From contig JBBCGR010000003.1 of the NCBI GenBank assembly GCA_037201625.1, positions 3,038,001 through 3,102,000 of the forward strand: a DNA stretch of 64,000 nt. The letters are read 5' to 3'. Source of the DNA: JAMXLO01 sp037201625. GTDB taxonomy: Bacteria; Pseudomonadota; Alphaproteobacteria; Acetobacterales; Acetobacteraceae. The notes under the pieces are model-generated. The model was not told the origin of the DNA and searched no databases. It worked only from the letters and a program-made list of their open reading frames with translations. This document shows, one piece after another, positions 42,691 to 53,018 of the stretch. The first letter of the stretch is position 1; every line of letters starts with the position of its first letter. The position numbers and the translations under genes were made by a program.

Positions 42691-42746
42691 TGGTTCCGGC
42701 CTGGATGATCGACCTGTGACCGTATCGCCTGCGCTATCGAGGAAGC

Positions 42747-42823
42747 TGGCGGACCCGAGGCGACTCGAACGCCTGACCTTCGCCTTCGGAGGGCGACGCT
42801 CTATCCAACTGAGCTACGGGTCC
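42747..42823 (-). tRNA. tRNA-Arg (anticodon CCG)
   Basis: A full cloverleaf on the minus strand: acceptor GGACCCG pairs with CGGGTCC, D arm GCTCAGTTGGATAGAGC, anticodon arm TCGCC-CTCCGAA-GGCGA with anticodon CCG (reads CGG), T arm AGGCG-TTCGAGT-CGCCT, discriminator G and an encoded CCA at 42747-42749. It decodes a common Arg codon in this GC-rich genome. Confidence 0.97.
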
Positions 42824-42872
42824 ACGCCGCCGTACCCATAGCGCGGAATCGCGGCGGTTCCTAGCCTCACCG

Positions 42873-43856
42873 TCAGTCCTGCTTCTCCAGCCACGCCGCC
42901 GCCGCCCGGTCGCCGCCCGACGGCAGCGGCAGGGACGGGTAGCGCATCCAGAACAGGATGTCGTCGATCGGCGTCACCCGCCCGTGGTCGCGCAGCAACA
43001 GGTGGTAACCCGCCGGATAGAACGCCCGCACCGGTCCCGCCGGCAAACCGCGCCACGTCGCCGCCGTCGCCTTCTCGGGGATCAACTCGTCCTTGCCGCC
43101 ATACAGGAACAGTGCCGGCGCCCGGAACCGAGGCGCCGCCGCCAGGGCCGCATCCATCAGATCCACCAGTCCTCGCACCGTGTCGAACCGCGTCTCGTGG
43201 ATCGTCAGCGGGTCCTGCGACAGCCGGCGGATCGCCTCGCGGTTGTCGCTCGCCACCTTCTTGGCCACCGCACCCGTCACCGTGAAGCCCGGGATCAGGG
43301 TGGCGAACAGCCACAGGCCGGTGCGCAGGAAGACGTTCATCTCCGCACGGCCCCACACCGCCGGCGCCACCAGGATATTGCCGTCCACCGGCGGCGGATC
43401 GGGCGTGGTGGCGAGGCACATCAGCACCGCCGCCCCCATGCTCTCGCCCATCAGGATCAGGCGCGCGTGCGGGTAGCGCTGCCGCAGCAGCCGGGCCATC
43501 GTGCCCGCATCGTCCACCAGCGCGGTCCGGCCCGGCCAGTAGCCGCGCACCGACGTGTCGCCGAACCCCCGCTGGTCGGGCGCGAACACCGCCACGCCAT
43601 GCCCGGCAAGCTCCGGGGCCGGGTATTCCCAGGCATCGCGGCTGTCGTTCATCCCATGCAGCGCCAGGATCACGGCCCAAGGGTCGCCCGTCGGCAGCCA
43701 CGTCCGGTAGGGCAGCCGCATCCCGTCCGGCATCACGAACGCATCGTCCGCGGTGTGTGCTGTGGCGACCACGCTCCCCGCCGGCACCATGTGTTCCGCG
43801 CATCCGCCGAGCAGCAGCGCCACCGACAGCAAGGTCGACAGTGCCAGGCGGCCCAC
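42873..43856 (-). CDS. Lipoprotein alpha/beta hydrolase (lysophospholipase-like)
   Basis: About 327 aa from a GTG at 43856 (VGRLALSTLLSVALLLGGC); the lipobox LLGGC gives a lipid-anchored protein. Hydrolase motifs: WAVILALHGMNDSRDAWEY, catalytic serine in LILMGESMGAAVLMCLAT, acid in FLYGGKDELIPE and His in AGYHLLLRDHGRVT. The frame is open upstream to 44135 and a GTG at 43970 with GAGGAGG about 11 nt upstream is an alternative, which would place repeated GLATGRG motifs before the lipobox. Divergent from the gene at 44201. Confidence 0.85.
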   Translation of the reverse strand: MGRLALSTLLSVALLLGGCAEHMVPAGSVVATAHTADDAFVMPDGMRLPYRTWLPTGDPWAVILALHGMNDSRDAWEYPAPELAGHGVAVFAPDQRGFGDTSVRGYWPGRTALVDDAGTMARLLRQRYPHARLILMGESMGAAVLMCLATTPDPPPVDGNILVAPAVWGRAEMNVFLRTGLWLFATLIPGFTVTGAVAKKVASDNREAIRRLSQDPLTIHETRFDTVRGLVDLMDAALAAAPRFRAPALFLYGGKDELIPEKATAATWRGLPAGPVRAFYPAGYHLLLRDHGRVTPIDDILFWMRYPSLPLPSGGDRAAAAWLEKQD

Positions 43857-43867
43857 GCTCCGCCTCG

Positions 43868-43921
43868 TCGCCAGGCCACGCCCCTTTGCCAGCCCACGCC
43901 CTGTCGCCAGGCCGCGCCGGC
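43868..43921. repeat. Three 18-bp tandem repeats upstream of the lipoprotein signal
   Basis: Units TCGCCAGGCCACGCCCCT, TTGCCAGCCCACGCCCTG and TCGCCAGGCCGCGCCGGC follow each other without gaps. In the hydrolase frame they encode (GLA[T/K][G/R]R)-type repeats. Whether they are coding depends on which start the lipoprotein gene uses. Confidence 0.7.
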
Positions 43922-44200
43922 TGGGAGCGGATGGCGCCGCGGGGCCCCTGGAGCAAACAACGCCCGTCACGCGGCAGGCTGCCTCCTCTGCATCATCGTC
44001 AATCCGAGCAGGTGCAGCAACGCCCGGACCGGGTCTGCGAGAGGCATCGGAAGACGCCAGGATGGTAGTGGCCGCCGCCCGCGCTGTCAGCAGGCGATAC
44101 CCGACGGGCCCGGTCTTCCCCGCCGCCACAGCCATGCAGAAATCTGGACTCTACACGCAGGACGCGATATAATTCCCGTGAAGCAACCGGTAGACGTGGA

Positions 44201-44956
44201 ATGCCACGGGCCTTGATGTACACCAGCCTGCCGGTCCTGCTCACCGCGGGGTTCCTCCAGGTGCTGCCGGCCGAGGCGCAGACGCCCGGGCAGACGGATC
44301 TGCGCCCGGTCGTGGTGGGCCTGGGCGCAATCGGCGGCGTCCTCGGCTCCAGCATCGCCATCCTGGGTATCGGTGCCCTGCCGGGAGGCCTCGCCTACAG
44401 CGCCGGCATGACCGTCCCGGCCGTGATGTCGGTGGCCATGGGCCGGCTCTATGCGACCACCGGCGCGGTGGCAGGCGGCCTGTTGGGATACTACGCCGCG
44501 AGCTTGCTCGGCGCGATCGAGGACCGGCCGCTGCTGATCGGGCTCGGGGCCGTCGCCTCCGTCCTCGCGTTCAACGTGGCGTCCGCCCCGCTCGGGGCAG
44601 TGCCGTTCGCCGGCGCCGCCCTTGAAGCCGTGCCCGTCAGCATCGCTCTCGGCAGCCGGATCGTGGCGGCGACCGCGGCCGGCGCCGGCGCACTGGCCGC
44701 CAACTGGCTGTACGACCGGTGGAACGGCGAGCGCAGCGACCAGCTTTATCTCGCGACCCTGGTCGGCGGCGCGATCGCGGGAGTCGCGGCGGGCAACCTG
44801 CTGGTCTCCGGCACGCTCGGTTCCCTGCCGTTCGCCCAGGCCGCGGCAGGCGCGACGGAACTGGCATCCACCGCCGCCCAGGCCGCCAGCCGGCTCCATG
44901 CCGTGGGCTCGGCGGTGATCGGCGGATGGGCCGCCCACTGGCTCTACGGCGGCTGA
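44201..44956 (+). CDS. Hydrophobic Gly/Ala-rich exported protein of unknown function
   Basis: 251 aa, not recognised. A signal peptide (about residues 1-26, LPVLLTAGFLQVLPAEAQ) is followed by several glycine-rich hydrophobic segments: VVVGLGAIGGVLGSSIAILG, GAVAGGLLGYYAASLLG, GLGAVASVLAFNVAS, LATLVGGAIAGVAAGNLLVSG. It is probably an inner-membrane protein with glycine-zipper helices, or may pack in the envelope. ATG 44201 has GGTAGACGTGGA upstream; 44216 is an alternative. Overlaps the 3' end of ispE by about 13 bp (convergent). Confidence 0.72.
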   Translation: MPRALMYTSLPVLLTAGFLQVLPAEAQTPGQTDLRPVVVGLGAIGGVLGSSIAILGIGALPGGLAYSAGMTVPAVMSVAMGRLYATTGAVAGGLLGYYAASLLGAIEDRPLLIGLGAVASVLAFNVASAPLGAVPFAGAALEAVPVSIALGSRIVAATAAGAGALAANWLYDRWNGERSDQLYLATLVGGAIAGVAAGNLLVSGTLGSLPFAQAAAGATELASTAAQAASRLHAVGSAVIGGWAAHWLYGG

Positions 44957-45798
44957 GCGAGCGGCCCGCCCCAGCACCACCAGCCCGGCCGCCGCAGGTC
45001 GACTGCCGCACGCTGCGCCGCCGCCGCATCGTCGAACAGGCCGAAGCACGTCGCCCCCGAACCGCTCATGCGGGCCAGGCGGCACCCCGCACGGCCCGCG
45101 ATCGCCGCGACCACCTCGCCGATCACCGGACGCAGGGACCGCGCCGCCGGCTCCAGGTCGTTGCGCAGCGCCGCCAGGTCGGCGGCCATCGCCGCAACGC
45201 TCGTCCATCCAACCGGCAGGGGGGCAGGCATGGACCATCCACCGGACCGCGCCCGGAACACGTCCGCGGTCGCGACCGCGACGCCGGGATTGACCAGCAG
45301 GATGCCGCAATCGGGCAGCGCCGGCGCCGGCGACAGGTGTTCCCCGATGCCGCCCATCCGCATCGGCACACTCATCAGGCACACCGGCACATCGGCGCCC
45401 AGCCGCACCGCCAGCGCCGCCGTCGCGGCCGGCCGGCGCCACAGCCGGGACAGCAGGCGCAGCGTCGCCGCGGCATCGGCCGAACCGCCGCCGATGCCCG
45501 AGGCGACCGGCAGATGCTTGTCGAGCACCAGCGCCGCGCCCGCCTTCACGCCGGTCTCAGCCGCCAGGGCGCGCGCGGCACGCAGCACCAGATTGTCCGT
45601 CTCGGTGTCCAGCCCCGCGGCGAACGGGCCGCCGATGCGCAGCGTGAGGTCGGCCGCCGCTGCGGCCGTGACGCGATCCGCCGCGCCGGCGAACACCGCC
45701 AGGCTGTCGAGCAGATGATACCCGTCGTCCCGGCGGCCGGTGATGTGCAGGTAGAGGTTGACCTTGGCCGGCGCGGCCTCGGCCAGCCCGTCAGGCAT
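44944..45798 (-). CDS. ispE: 4-diphosphocytidyl-2-C-methyl-D-erythritol kinase IspE
   Basis: GHMP-family kinase of the MEP isoprenoid pathway, 284 aa. The N terminus EAAPAKVNLYLHITGRRDDG contains the catalytic-region Lys/Asn and the ATP loop is PVASGIGGGSADAAATL. The C-terminal MSGSGATCFGLF is the third GHMP motif. It follows the TPR gene by 6 bp on the same strand and is intact, in contrast to the frame-disrupted genes that precede it. Confidence 0.96.
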   Translation of the reverse strand: MPDGLAEAAPAKVNLYLHITGRRDDGYHLLDSLAVFAGAADRVTAAAAADLTLRIGGPFAAGLDTETDNLVLRAARALAAETGVKAGAALVLDKHLPVASGIGGGSADAAATLRLLSRLWRRPAATAALAVRLGADVPVCLMSVPMRMGGIGEHLSPAPALPDCGILLVNPGVAVATADVFRARSGGWSMPAPLPVGWTSVAAMAADLAALRNDLEPAARSLRPVIGEVVAAIAGRAGCRLARMSGSGATCFGLFDDAAAAQRAAVDLRRPGWWCWGGPLAQPP

Positions 45799-45804
45799 GG
45801 AAAC

Positions 45805-47506
45805 CTACGGGCCGCTGACCACGGTGGGCTGCCGCCCGCCGCCCTGCAGCTTCGCCTCGATCTTCGCCACATCGTCCGGCTCAGGGTTGAAGATCAGCGC
45901 GCGGCGCCACTGGTAGGTGGCCTCCAGCTTGCGCCCGGCCGCCCAATAGGCATCGCCCAGGTGGCTGTTGATCGACGAATCCTCGGGATCGAGTTCGACC
46001 GCGCGCTCCAGCGTCCTGACCGCGTCCGCGATCTGGCCCTGCCGCAGCATCACCCAGCCCAGGCTGTCCACGATGGCGCCGTCGTTCGGCCGGCGCTGCA
46101 CCGCCTTCTCGATCATCTCGCGGGCCTGCGGCAGGTTCTGCCCCATGTCCGCCCAGGAGTAGCCGAGATAGTTCAGGACGAACGGCTGGTCGGGCGCGAG
46201 CGTGAGCGCATACTTGAAGTCGGCCTCGGCCCGGCCCCACTGGCGGGAACGCTCGTAGCAGATGCCGCGATTGTAGTAGGCGAGCCAGTCGGTCGGTCCC
46301 GCCGTCGCGATCCGCTCGATCGCCCGGTCATACGCCCCGATCGCCTCGGCGAAGCGCTGCTTGCCGCGCAGCGAATCGCCTTCGCGCATCGCCGGGATCG
46401 GACTGTCCCGGATAGTCGCGCCCGATCCTGCGCAACTCCTGCATCGCCCTCCTCGCTGCGACCCATCCGCTCGGTCAGCGCCGCACGCTGCAGCCGGACG
46501 ACCGCCACCAGCGGATCATCCGCCGCGACCGGCGCGAGCATCTGCAGGGCGTTGCCGACATGCCGCTGGCTTTCCAGGATATCGGCCGCCAGCAGCCGCG
46601 CGGCGGTGAAGTCGGGCCGCAGGTCGAGCGCCAGGCGCAGCAGCAGCATGGCGAAGTCGCTGGCATCCTGCGTGCGCAGCGTCATGGCCATGGCGAAATA
46701 CGCCTCGGCGATGCCGGCCGATGGATTGGGCACCGCGGGCGCCATGGTCGCCGCGGTCAGCGGCGCGAGCGCGATCCCGAGTTCCGGAGCGTCGGCCGCC
46801 AGCGACGTGAGCATCCGCTGCGCTTCGGCCAGATGGCCGCGCCGTGCCTCGCCGCTCGCCATGATCTGCGCGAGGCGCAGGTTCAGCCCGCCCCAGTTCG
46901 GTCTGCGCCTGGCGATACAGCCTCGCCGCCTCGGCGCTGCGCCCGGCCTGGTCGGCGATCAGCGCGGCGTGCAGCGCATAGGCGCCACGGAACCGCTGCC
47001 CCTCCATGAACGGCTGCAGCGTCGCCAGTGCGGGCGTCCGTGCGCCCGTCACCCTGTTGCGCCCAGGCAACCAGAAGCGGCTGCAGCAACTGCGTCAGGC
47101 CCTGGCGCGGCAGCATGTGGAACCGCTGCTCGGCAGCCTCCCAATGGCCGGCACGCACCTCGCTCTGCCCCAGCAGGAACTGCGCGGCCTGGCTCTCGGG
47201 CAGTTCGCGGGCAAGCTGCACCGCCTCGGGACGGCCCGCGACCAGGCTGGCAATGAACGCCTGTTGCAACAATTCCCGATCGTCGGGCTGGCCGGCCAGC
47301 GCACCGAGGAACTCGGTCGCCGCGGCCGGCGCATCCGCCTGGCTCATGGCGAACCGCCCCATCAGGTAGCCGCCGAAGACACCCGTCGGTGCCTCCCGGG
47401 GTTGCGGCATCGCCACCCCGGTGGGGGACGGATCGGCTGCCGCGCAGGCCGACAGCAGGGTGAGGGTGAGAAGAAGCGTGCGACGAGCGCGACGGACGTG
47501 CTGCAT
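45805..47506 (-). pseudogene. TPR-repeat protein, frame broken by about four indels
   Basis: A single protein of roughly 560 aa is spread over four frames. The N terminus (from 47506) has a lipoprotein-like leader LLLTLTLLSACAAADP. The chain then continues through frames joined near 47033 (G run), 46892 (C/G run), 46450 and 46408, ending in the TPR units GAYDRAIERI..., YYNRGICYERSRQWGRAEAD, LGYSWADMGQNLPQAREMIE, DSLGWVMLRQGQIADAVRTL and NSHLGDAYWAAGRKLEATYQ. The protein sequence is conserved across each junction, with only single-base shifts. It is adjacent to ispE. TPR lipoproteins of this type often assist envelope assembly. Confidence 0.75.
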
Positions 47507-47557
47507 CCGCTCAGCCTACTTCAGCTCTTCGTGAGAGTCATGCGAATTTGATCGAAC

Positions 47558-49203
47558 TCACATGCCACCAGGGTAGTTGGGACCGCCACTGCCCTCCGGC
47601 GTCACCCAGTTGATGTTCTGCGCCGGATCCTTGATGTCGCATGTCTTGCAGTGCACGCAGTTCTGCGCGTTGATCTGCAGCCGCGGCTCGCCTTCATCGG
47701 CGCCGACGATCTCGTAGACGCCGGCTGGACAATAGCGCGCCTCGGGACTGCGGAAGCGCTGCCAGTTCAGCGTGATCACCAGGTCGGGATCGGCCAGGCG
47801 CAGATGGACCGGCTGGTTCTCCTCATGGTTGGTGTTGCTGATGAACACCGACGACAGCCGGTCGAATGTCAGCACGCCGTCGGGACGCGGATACTCGATG
47901 CGCGGCGCGGCCGATGCCTCGAGCAGCGTGTCATTGTCGGCGTGCGGATGGCGGAACGTCCACGGTGCCTTGCCGCGCAATAGATACGTATCGAGCGCGG
48001 AATAGGCCAGGCCGCCCCACATGCCGAACTTCGCGAAAGCCGGCCGAATGTTACGCACAAGTGACAATTCCTGCCACACCCAGCTTTCGCGGATCTTCGC
48101 GTCATACGCATCGAGGGTCGGCGCGGCCATCGGCCGCCAGCGCGTCCACCACCGTCTCGGCTGCCAGCATGCCGGATTTCATTGCGGTGTTGCGTGCCCT
48201 TGATCTTCGGCACGTTCACGAACCCGCCGGCATCGCCGATCAGCGCCCCGCCGGGGAACGCCAGGCGCGGGATCGATTGCAGGCCGCCCTCGTTCAGTGC
48301 GCGTGCGCCGTAGCTGATCCGCCGGGCGCCGGCGAAATGATGCCGCACCTCGGGATGCGTCTTGAAGCGCTGCATCTCGTCGAACGGCGACAGCCACGGA
48401 TTGCGGTAGTCGAGCCCGATGACGAAGCCGTACGAGATCAGGTTGTCGCCGAGAATGATAGAGGAACGACCCCGCCATAGGTGCCGGTGTCCAGCGGCCA
48501 GCCGATCGTGTGCTCCACCAGTCCGGGATGGTGGTTTGCCGGCCGGCACCTCCCACAATTCCTTGATGCCGATCGCGTAGGTCTGCGGATGGGCGTCGTC
48601 GCGCAGGTGGAACCGCCGGATGAGCTGTTTTGGACAGCGAGCCGCGGCAGCCTTCGGCGAACAGCGTGTAGCGCGCGCGCAACTCCATGCCGCGCTGGAA
48701 CGCCTCGGTCGGCTGGCCGTCCCGGCCGATGCCCATGTCGCCGGTGGCGATGCCGACGATACGGCCGTCCTCCTCCAGCAGTTCGGCGGCGGGGGAAGCC
48801 GGGATAGATCTCGACGCCGAGCGCTTCGGCCTGCTGGCCGAGCCAGCGGCAGACATTGCCCAGCGAGACGATGTAGTTGCCCTCGTTGTGCATCTGCGGT
48901 GGCGTCGGCAGGCGGAAGGCGCGGGTCTCGGTCAGGAACAGGAACCGGTCATCGGCGGGCCGGCGTGTCGAGCGGCGCGCCCTGTTCGCGCCAGTCGGGG
49001 ATCAGTTCGTTGAGTGCGCGCGGTTCCAGCACCGCGCCCGAGAGGATGTGTGCGCCGATCTCGCTGCCCTTCTCGACCAGGCAGACCGCGGCATCCGGGG
49101 CAAGCTGCTTCAGCCGGATCGCCGCGGCGAGGCCCGACGGCCCGCCGCCCACGATCACCACGTCGAACTCCATTGCCTCCCGTGGGGGCAATTCCTCCGC
49201 CAT
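47558..49203 (-). pseudogene. Electron-transfer flavoprotein-ubiquinone oxidoreductase (ETF-QO), frame broken by about eight indels
   Basis: ETF-QO passes electrons from acyl-CoA-type dehydrogenases via ETF to ubiquinone. The N terminus at 49203 reads EFDVVIVGGGPSGLAAAIRL (FAD), later YPGF-AAELLEEDGRI, YTLFAEGCRGSLSK, GDNLISYGFVIGLDYRNPWL, GDAGGFVNVPKIKGT, and the C-terminal 4Fe-4S domain has NCVHCKTCDIKDPAQNINWV. Single-base shifts are needed near 48958, 48793, 48629, 48533, 48472, 48460, 48190 and 48128; several fall in homopolymers (G5, T4, G4). GGAGAGG precedes the ATG. Since every segment is well conserved, sequence error is more likely than true loss. Confidence 0.8.
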
Positions 49204-49210
49204 CACGCCT

Positions 49211-49322
49211 CTCCTGAACTGGTGGCGCCACCCTAGTGCGGGTTGCGGCAGAGAGGAAATTCAGCGCTCCTGAACTGGTGGCGCCACCCTAGTGCGGGTT
49301 GCGGCAGAGAGGAAATTCAGCG
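49211..49322. repeat. Exact 56-bp tandem duplication upstream of ETF-QO
   Basis: 49211-49266 and 49267-49322 are identical; each begins CTCCTGAACTGGTGGCGCCA and ends GAGAGGAAATTCAGCG. It lies 7 bp upstream of the ETF-QO ATG and would duplicate its promoter or leader region, or is an assembly duplication in the same stretch that contains the many indels. Confidence 0.9.
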
Positions 49323-49466
49323 GTGACCGGTTACTGGTGGGCGTTCCGGATGCCGGTGTCGCGCCTCCAGGCGCCGCCGCAGCACGACGGACCTGCCGAT
49401 CCCGCATCATCGGCCGCACGGCGCTTGGTGTAACCACAGCCTCCGACAAAGCCGATCCCGAGCCAC

Positions 49467-49552
49467 GCTTCGTCGGTGCGGCCGGGGTCAAGCCTCGCGC
49501 AGCGACCGCCGCAGGCGGCCCGGGCTTGAGGCCGGCCGCACCGACGCAAGCA
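49467..49552. repeat. Long imperfect inverted repeat downstream of bcp
   Basis: The arm CGTCGGTGCGGCCGGGGTCA (from 49471, extending AGCC) is the near-exact reverse complement of GGCTTGAGGCCGGCCGCACC (extending GACG) ending 49546. Arms of about 28 bp flank a spacer of about 28 bp. No T tract. It lies about 40 bp beyond the bcp stop codon and could be a REP-like element or transcript-end hairpin. Confidence 0.7.
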
Positions 49553-49593
49553 CAATGAGCATCGGCTGGGCACAACCCCCGGCAAGCGACAGC

Positions 49594-50061
49594 CTAACCC
49601 AGCGCCTGGGCCGCCTTCAGCACATCGGCGGCGTGGTTGGTCACGCTGACCTTGCGCCACACTTTCGCAACCTTCCCCGCCTTGTCGACCAGGAACGTGC
49701 TGCGCTCCATGCCCATATACTTGCGCCCATACATCGATTTCTCGACCCAGGTGCCGTAGCGCTCCGCCACCGCGTGCGATTCGTCGGACGCCAGCGGGAA
49801 GCTCAGCCCGAACTTCTCGGCGAAGCGCTCGATCGGCTTCATCTTGTCGGGCGACACGCCGATCACGTCGAGGCCGATATGGCCGAGCTGCGGCAGCGCC
49901 TCCTGGAACGCGCAGGCCTCCTTGGTGCAGCCGGGCGTGTCTGCCTTGGGGTAGAAATACAGCACGTACGGCTTGCCGTGCAGCGCACCGCTGCTGACGG
50001 TCCGCCCGCCGCTCGCCGGCATCTCGAACTCGGGCGCGACGTCGCCTTCCTGCACGCTCAT
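49594..50061 (-). CDS. bcp: Thioredoxin-dependent peroxiredoxin (Bcp/PrxQ)
   Basis: 155 aa thiol peroxidase reducing H2O2 and organic peroxides. YFYPKADTPGCTKEACAFQE contains the peroxidatic cysteine and, five residues later, the resolving cysteine of the two-Cys alpha subtype. MERSTFLVDKAGKVAKVWRK follows. The ATG overlaps the glnE stop by 4 bp (ATGA), so the two genes are coupled. It has no frame errors although it lies between two damaged genes. Confidence 0.97.
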   Translation of the reverse strand: MSVQEGDVAPEFEMPASGGRTVSSGALHGKPYVLYFYPKADTPGCTKEACAFQEALPQLGHIGLDVIGVSPDKMKPIERFAEKFGLSFPLASDESHAVAERYGTWVEKSMYGRKYMGMERSTFLVDKAGKVAKVWRKVSVTNHAADVLKAAQALG

Positions 50062-53001
50062 GGTCGGGGCCCTCCTATGGATCGGACGAACGCGGCGCGG
50101 ACCTGCCGCGCCAGGTCGTCCAGCGTGGCGTGCAGCGCCTCGGTGTCAACCGCCATCCCCAGCGCCCGCAGCAGCGCCTGCGCCGAGGCCTGGGGCAGTA
50201 CCTCCTGCGGGCCGCGCCCGACGGTGATGCGCAGCATGCCCTGCACCGTCCGCCAGACGTGGTCCGCCCGGATCAGCAGCGCGGCATCCTCCGCGGCCAG
50301 TTCCCCGGCCTGCGCCAGCCGCGCCAGCGCCGTCCGCGTGGTCGTCGAGCACAGCGAAGGCGCGGTCCGCGCGTGAATGAGCTGCAATACCTGGGCGACG
50401 AACTCCACCTCGATCTGGCCGCCGGGACGCAGCTTCACGTCCCACGGCCCATCCGGCGGCAGGTCGCGCAGCATGCGGGCGCGCATCGATGCGGCATCGG
50501 CACGGATGCGCCCGGGCTCGCCGGCCTGGGCCAGCGCCGCGGCGATCGCGGCCTCCACCCTGCCGCGCAGCGCCGGCGGACCCGCCACGACCCGCGCCCG
50601 CGTCAGCGCCATCCGCTCCCACGTCCAGGCCGCTTCGGCGTGGTAGCGCTCGAACGAACTGAGCGACACCGCGACCGGCCCCTTGTTGCCGGACGGCCGC
50701 AGCCGCATGTCGACCTCATACAGCGGGCCGTCCGCGCCGCGCGCGGTCACCGCCGCGATGTAGGAATGCGCCGCCCGAACGAACCACTCGCTCGCCGCCA
50801 TCCGGCGCTTGCCGCGGCTCTCGTTCACCTCGGGCGGATGATCGTAGATCAGCATCAGGTCCAGGTCGGAGCCCGCCATCATCTCGCGGCTGCCGGCCTT
50901 GCCCAGGGCGACCACCGCGATCGCGCCGCCGCGCACCCGTCCGAAGCGCTGCGAGAAATCCGCCAGCACCGGCGCCAGCAGCGCATGCAGCGCCGCATCC
51001 GCCAGCGCCGAGCGCCGCAGCCCGGCCTCATCGGCGTCGATGCGCCCCTCCATCGTCGCGACCGAGATCGCGAAATCCTCCTCCCGCACCGTGCGGCGGG
51101 TCATTTCGATCACGTCCTCCAGCAGCCGCGCATCGTGCAGCCGTCCGCGCAGCAGCCGCGACGGATCGGGCTTTTCCTCGGGCGTCAGCAGCCCGTCCAG
51201 CGCGGCGGGATGGTTCGCCAGGTGATCGGCCAGCGACGGCGCCGCCCCGAGCACCGCGGCGATCCGGTCCAGCAGATGCGGGTTGCGCTGGAACAGCGAC
51301 AGAAGCTGCACGCCGGCGGGCTGGCGCACCAGGAAGGCGTCGAAGCGGTTGAACGCGACGTCGGGCTGCGGCTGGCGCGCGAGCGAGGCCAGGATGCGCG
51401 GCAGCAACTGGCCCAGCAGCTCCCGCGCCCGGGTCGAGCGCATGGCCCGCACATGGCCGGCCTGCCAGCCGCGCACCGCCGTGACGATCCGCTCGGGGTT
51501 GTCGAAGCCCAGCGTGGCGAGCGCCGCGGCGGTCGAGGCGGGTGCCGCCTCGACGCCGCTGAATCGAGTTCCAGTCCCGGTTCCAGCGGCGCCAGCAGGT
51601 CCGGCACCAGCTCGAACACCTCGGCATACCGCCCGCGCACCTGGTCGAGGTGCAGCAGCAGGTCCTGGGCGAAGGCCGTCGGATCGGCGTAGCCCATGAA
51701 GGTCGCGAACCGCGCGAGGTCGGCCGGCTTCGCCGGCAGCTCGTGCACCTGGCGGTCGGCGGTCATCTGCAGCCGGTGCTCGACGCGGCGCAGGAAGGCA
51801 TAGGCGGTCCCGAGTTCGCGCGCGGCATCGCGCGGCACGTGGCCGGCGCGGACCAGCGCGCGCAGCGCCCCCAGCGTGGTCGGCACGCGCAGCGTCGGGT
51901 CGCGCCCGCCCCACACCAGTTGCAGCGTCTGCGCCAGGAACTCGATCTCGCGGATGCCGCCTTCGCCCAGCTTGACGTTGTGGCCGGCGACGCGCGCCAG
52001 CGGATCGGTGGTATCGTTCAGCGCGCCGCCGCGGTACTGGTCGATCCGCCGCTTCATCGCGTGGATGTCGGCGACCGCGGCGAAGTCCAGGCCGCGGCGC
52101 CAGACGAACGGCCGGATCGCCTCGAGGAACGTCGCACCCAGCGCCAGGTCGCCGGCCACCGGGCGCGCCTTGATCATGGCGGCACGCTCCCAGTTCTGGC
52201 CCATGCTCTCGTAGTAGGTGATGGCCGCCGTCAGCGCGACGGCGGGCGGCGTCACCGCCGATCGGGGCGCAGGCGCAGATCGGTGCGGAACACGTAGCCG
52301 TCCGCGTCGCGCGCCTCCATCAGGGTGACAAGATTGCGCGCGATCCGCGAGGTGAAGCCGCCCATCGCATGGTCAGCGGTTGCATCCGTGTATATTGGCG
52401 CTGTCGGGTCGTAGAGCAGCACGAGGTCCACATCGGACGAGAAATTCAGTTCGCGGGCGCCGAGCTTCCCCATGCCGAGTACCGTGAACCCACCGCCGCG
52501 CGCCGGCTCCGCCGGATCGGCCAGGCGCAGCTCGCCCGCGTCATGGGCGGCGCGCAGCAGATGCGCCATCGCCAGCGTCAGCGCGGCCTCGGCAAGATCG
52601 CTCAGCGCCGCGGTGACGCGCTCCAGCGGCCACATGGCGCCGATGTCGGCGATGGCGGTCGCCAGGGCGACGATCCGCTTGGCCCGCCGCATCGCCGCGG
52701 CAACCCGATCGCGCCGCGTGGTCGGCGGGATCGCCGCCAGCTCCGCCATGGCGCCGGCAACGACGGGATCCGGTCCACCGGCGATCAGCGCGCGCAGCGC
52801 TGCCGATTCACGCACCGCGAGATCGGCCAGGTACGGGCTGTTGCCGCCCAGCGCGCGCAGCATCGCGGTCACCGCCGGCCGCGCCGCCAGCCGCGCCTCG
52901 GTGCGGCCCAGTTCGGTGACGCGCTCGAGCAGCCGGTCGGCCGCGTCCGGATCATGCGGCGCGGGCCAGGACGTCGGGAGTTGAAACGCCGTGTCGGGCA
53001 T
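50058..53001 (-). pseudogene. glnE: Glutamine synthetase adenylyltransferase/deadenylylase GlnE, frame broken by two indels
   Basis: A bifunctional enzyme of about 980 aa that adenylylates and deadenylylates glutamine synthetase in response to PII. The N-terminal nucleotidyltransferase domain (FTVLGMGKLGARELNFSSDV then DLVLLYD) and the C-terminal one (VVALGKAGSREMMAGSDLDL then MLIYDHPPE) are both present, as is the central region GEGGIREIEFLAQTLQLVWG. The frame shifts at about 52258 (in GATCGGCGG) and at about 51561 (a missing base in GATTC). At the first site the shift creates a chance GTGA overlap. The start is ATG 53001, and the last codons overlap bcp. Likely a functional gene with sequence errors. 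Confidence 0.85.
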
Positions 53002-53018
53002 CGCCGGGAAGGCTGGGC

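Larger units (their letters stand above)
49207..49593. other. 387-bp gap holding a tandem duplication and a large hairpin
   Basis: No gene seen. It contains an exact 56-bp tandem duplication next to the ETF-QO start (49211-49322) and a long inverted repeat (49467-49552) behind bcp, both listed separately. The middle part (about 49323-49466) is ordinary high-GC sequence. Confidence 0.6.

Noticed and set aside
52252..52255. GTGA overlap suggesting that GlnE is naturally two proteins
   Set aside because: The expected protein runs across this point without a domain boundary, and a second break lies downstream. A one-base error is simpler.
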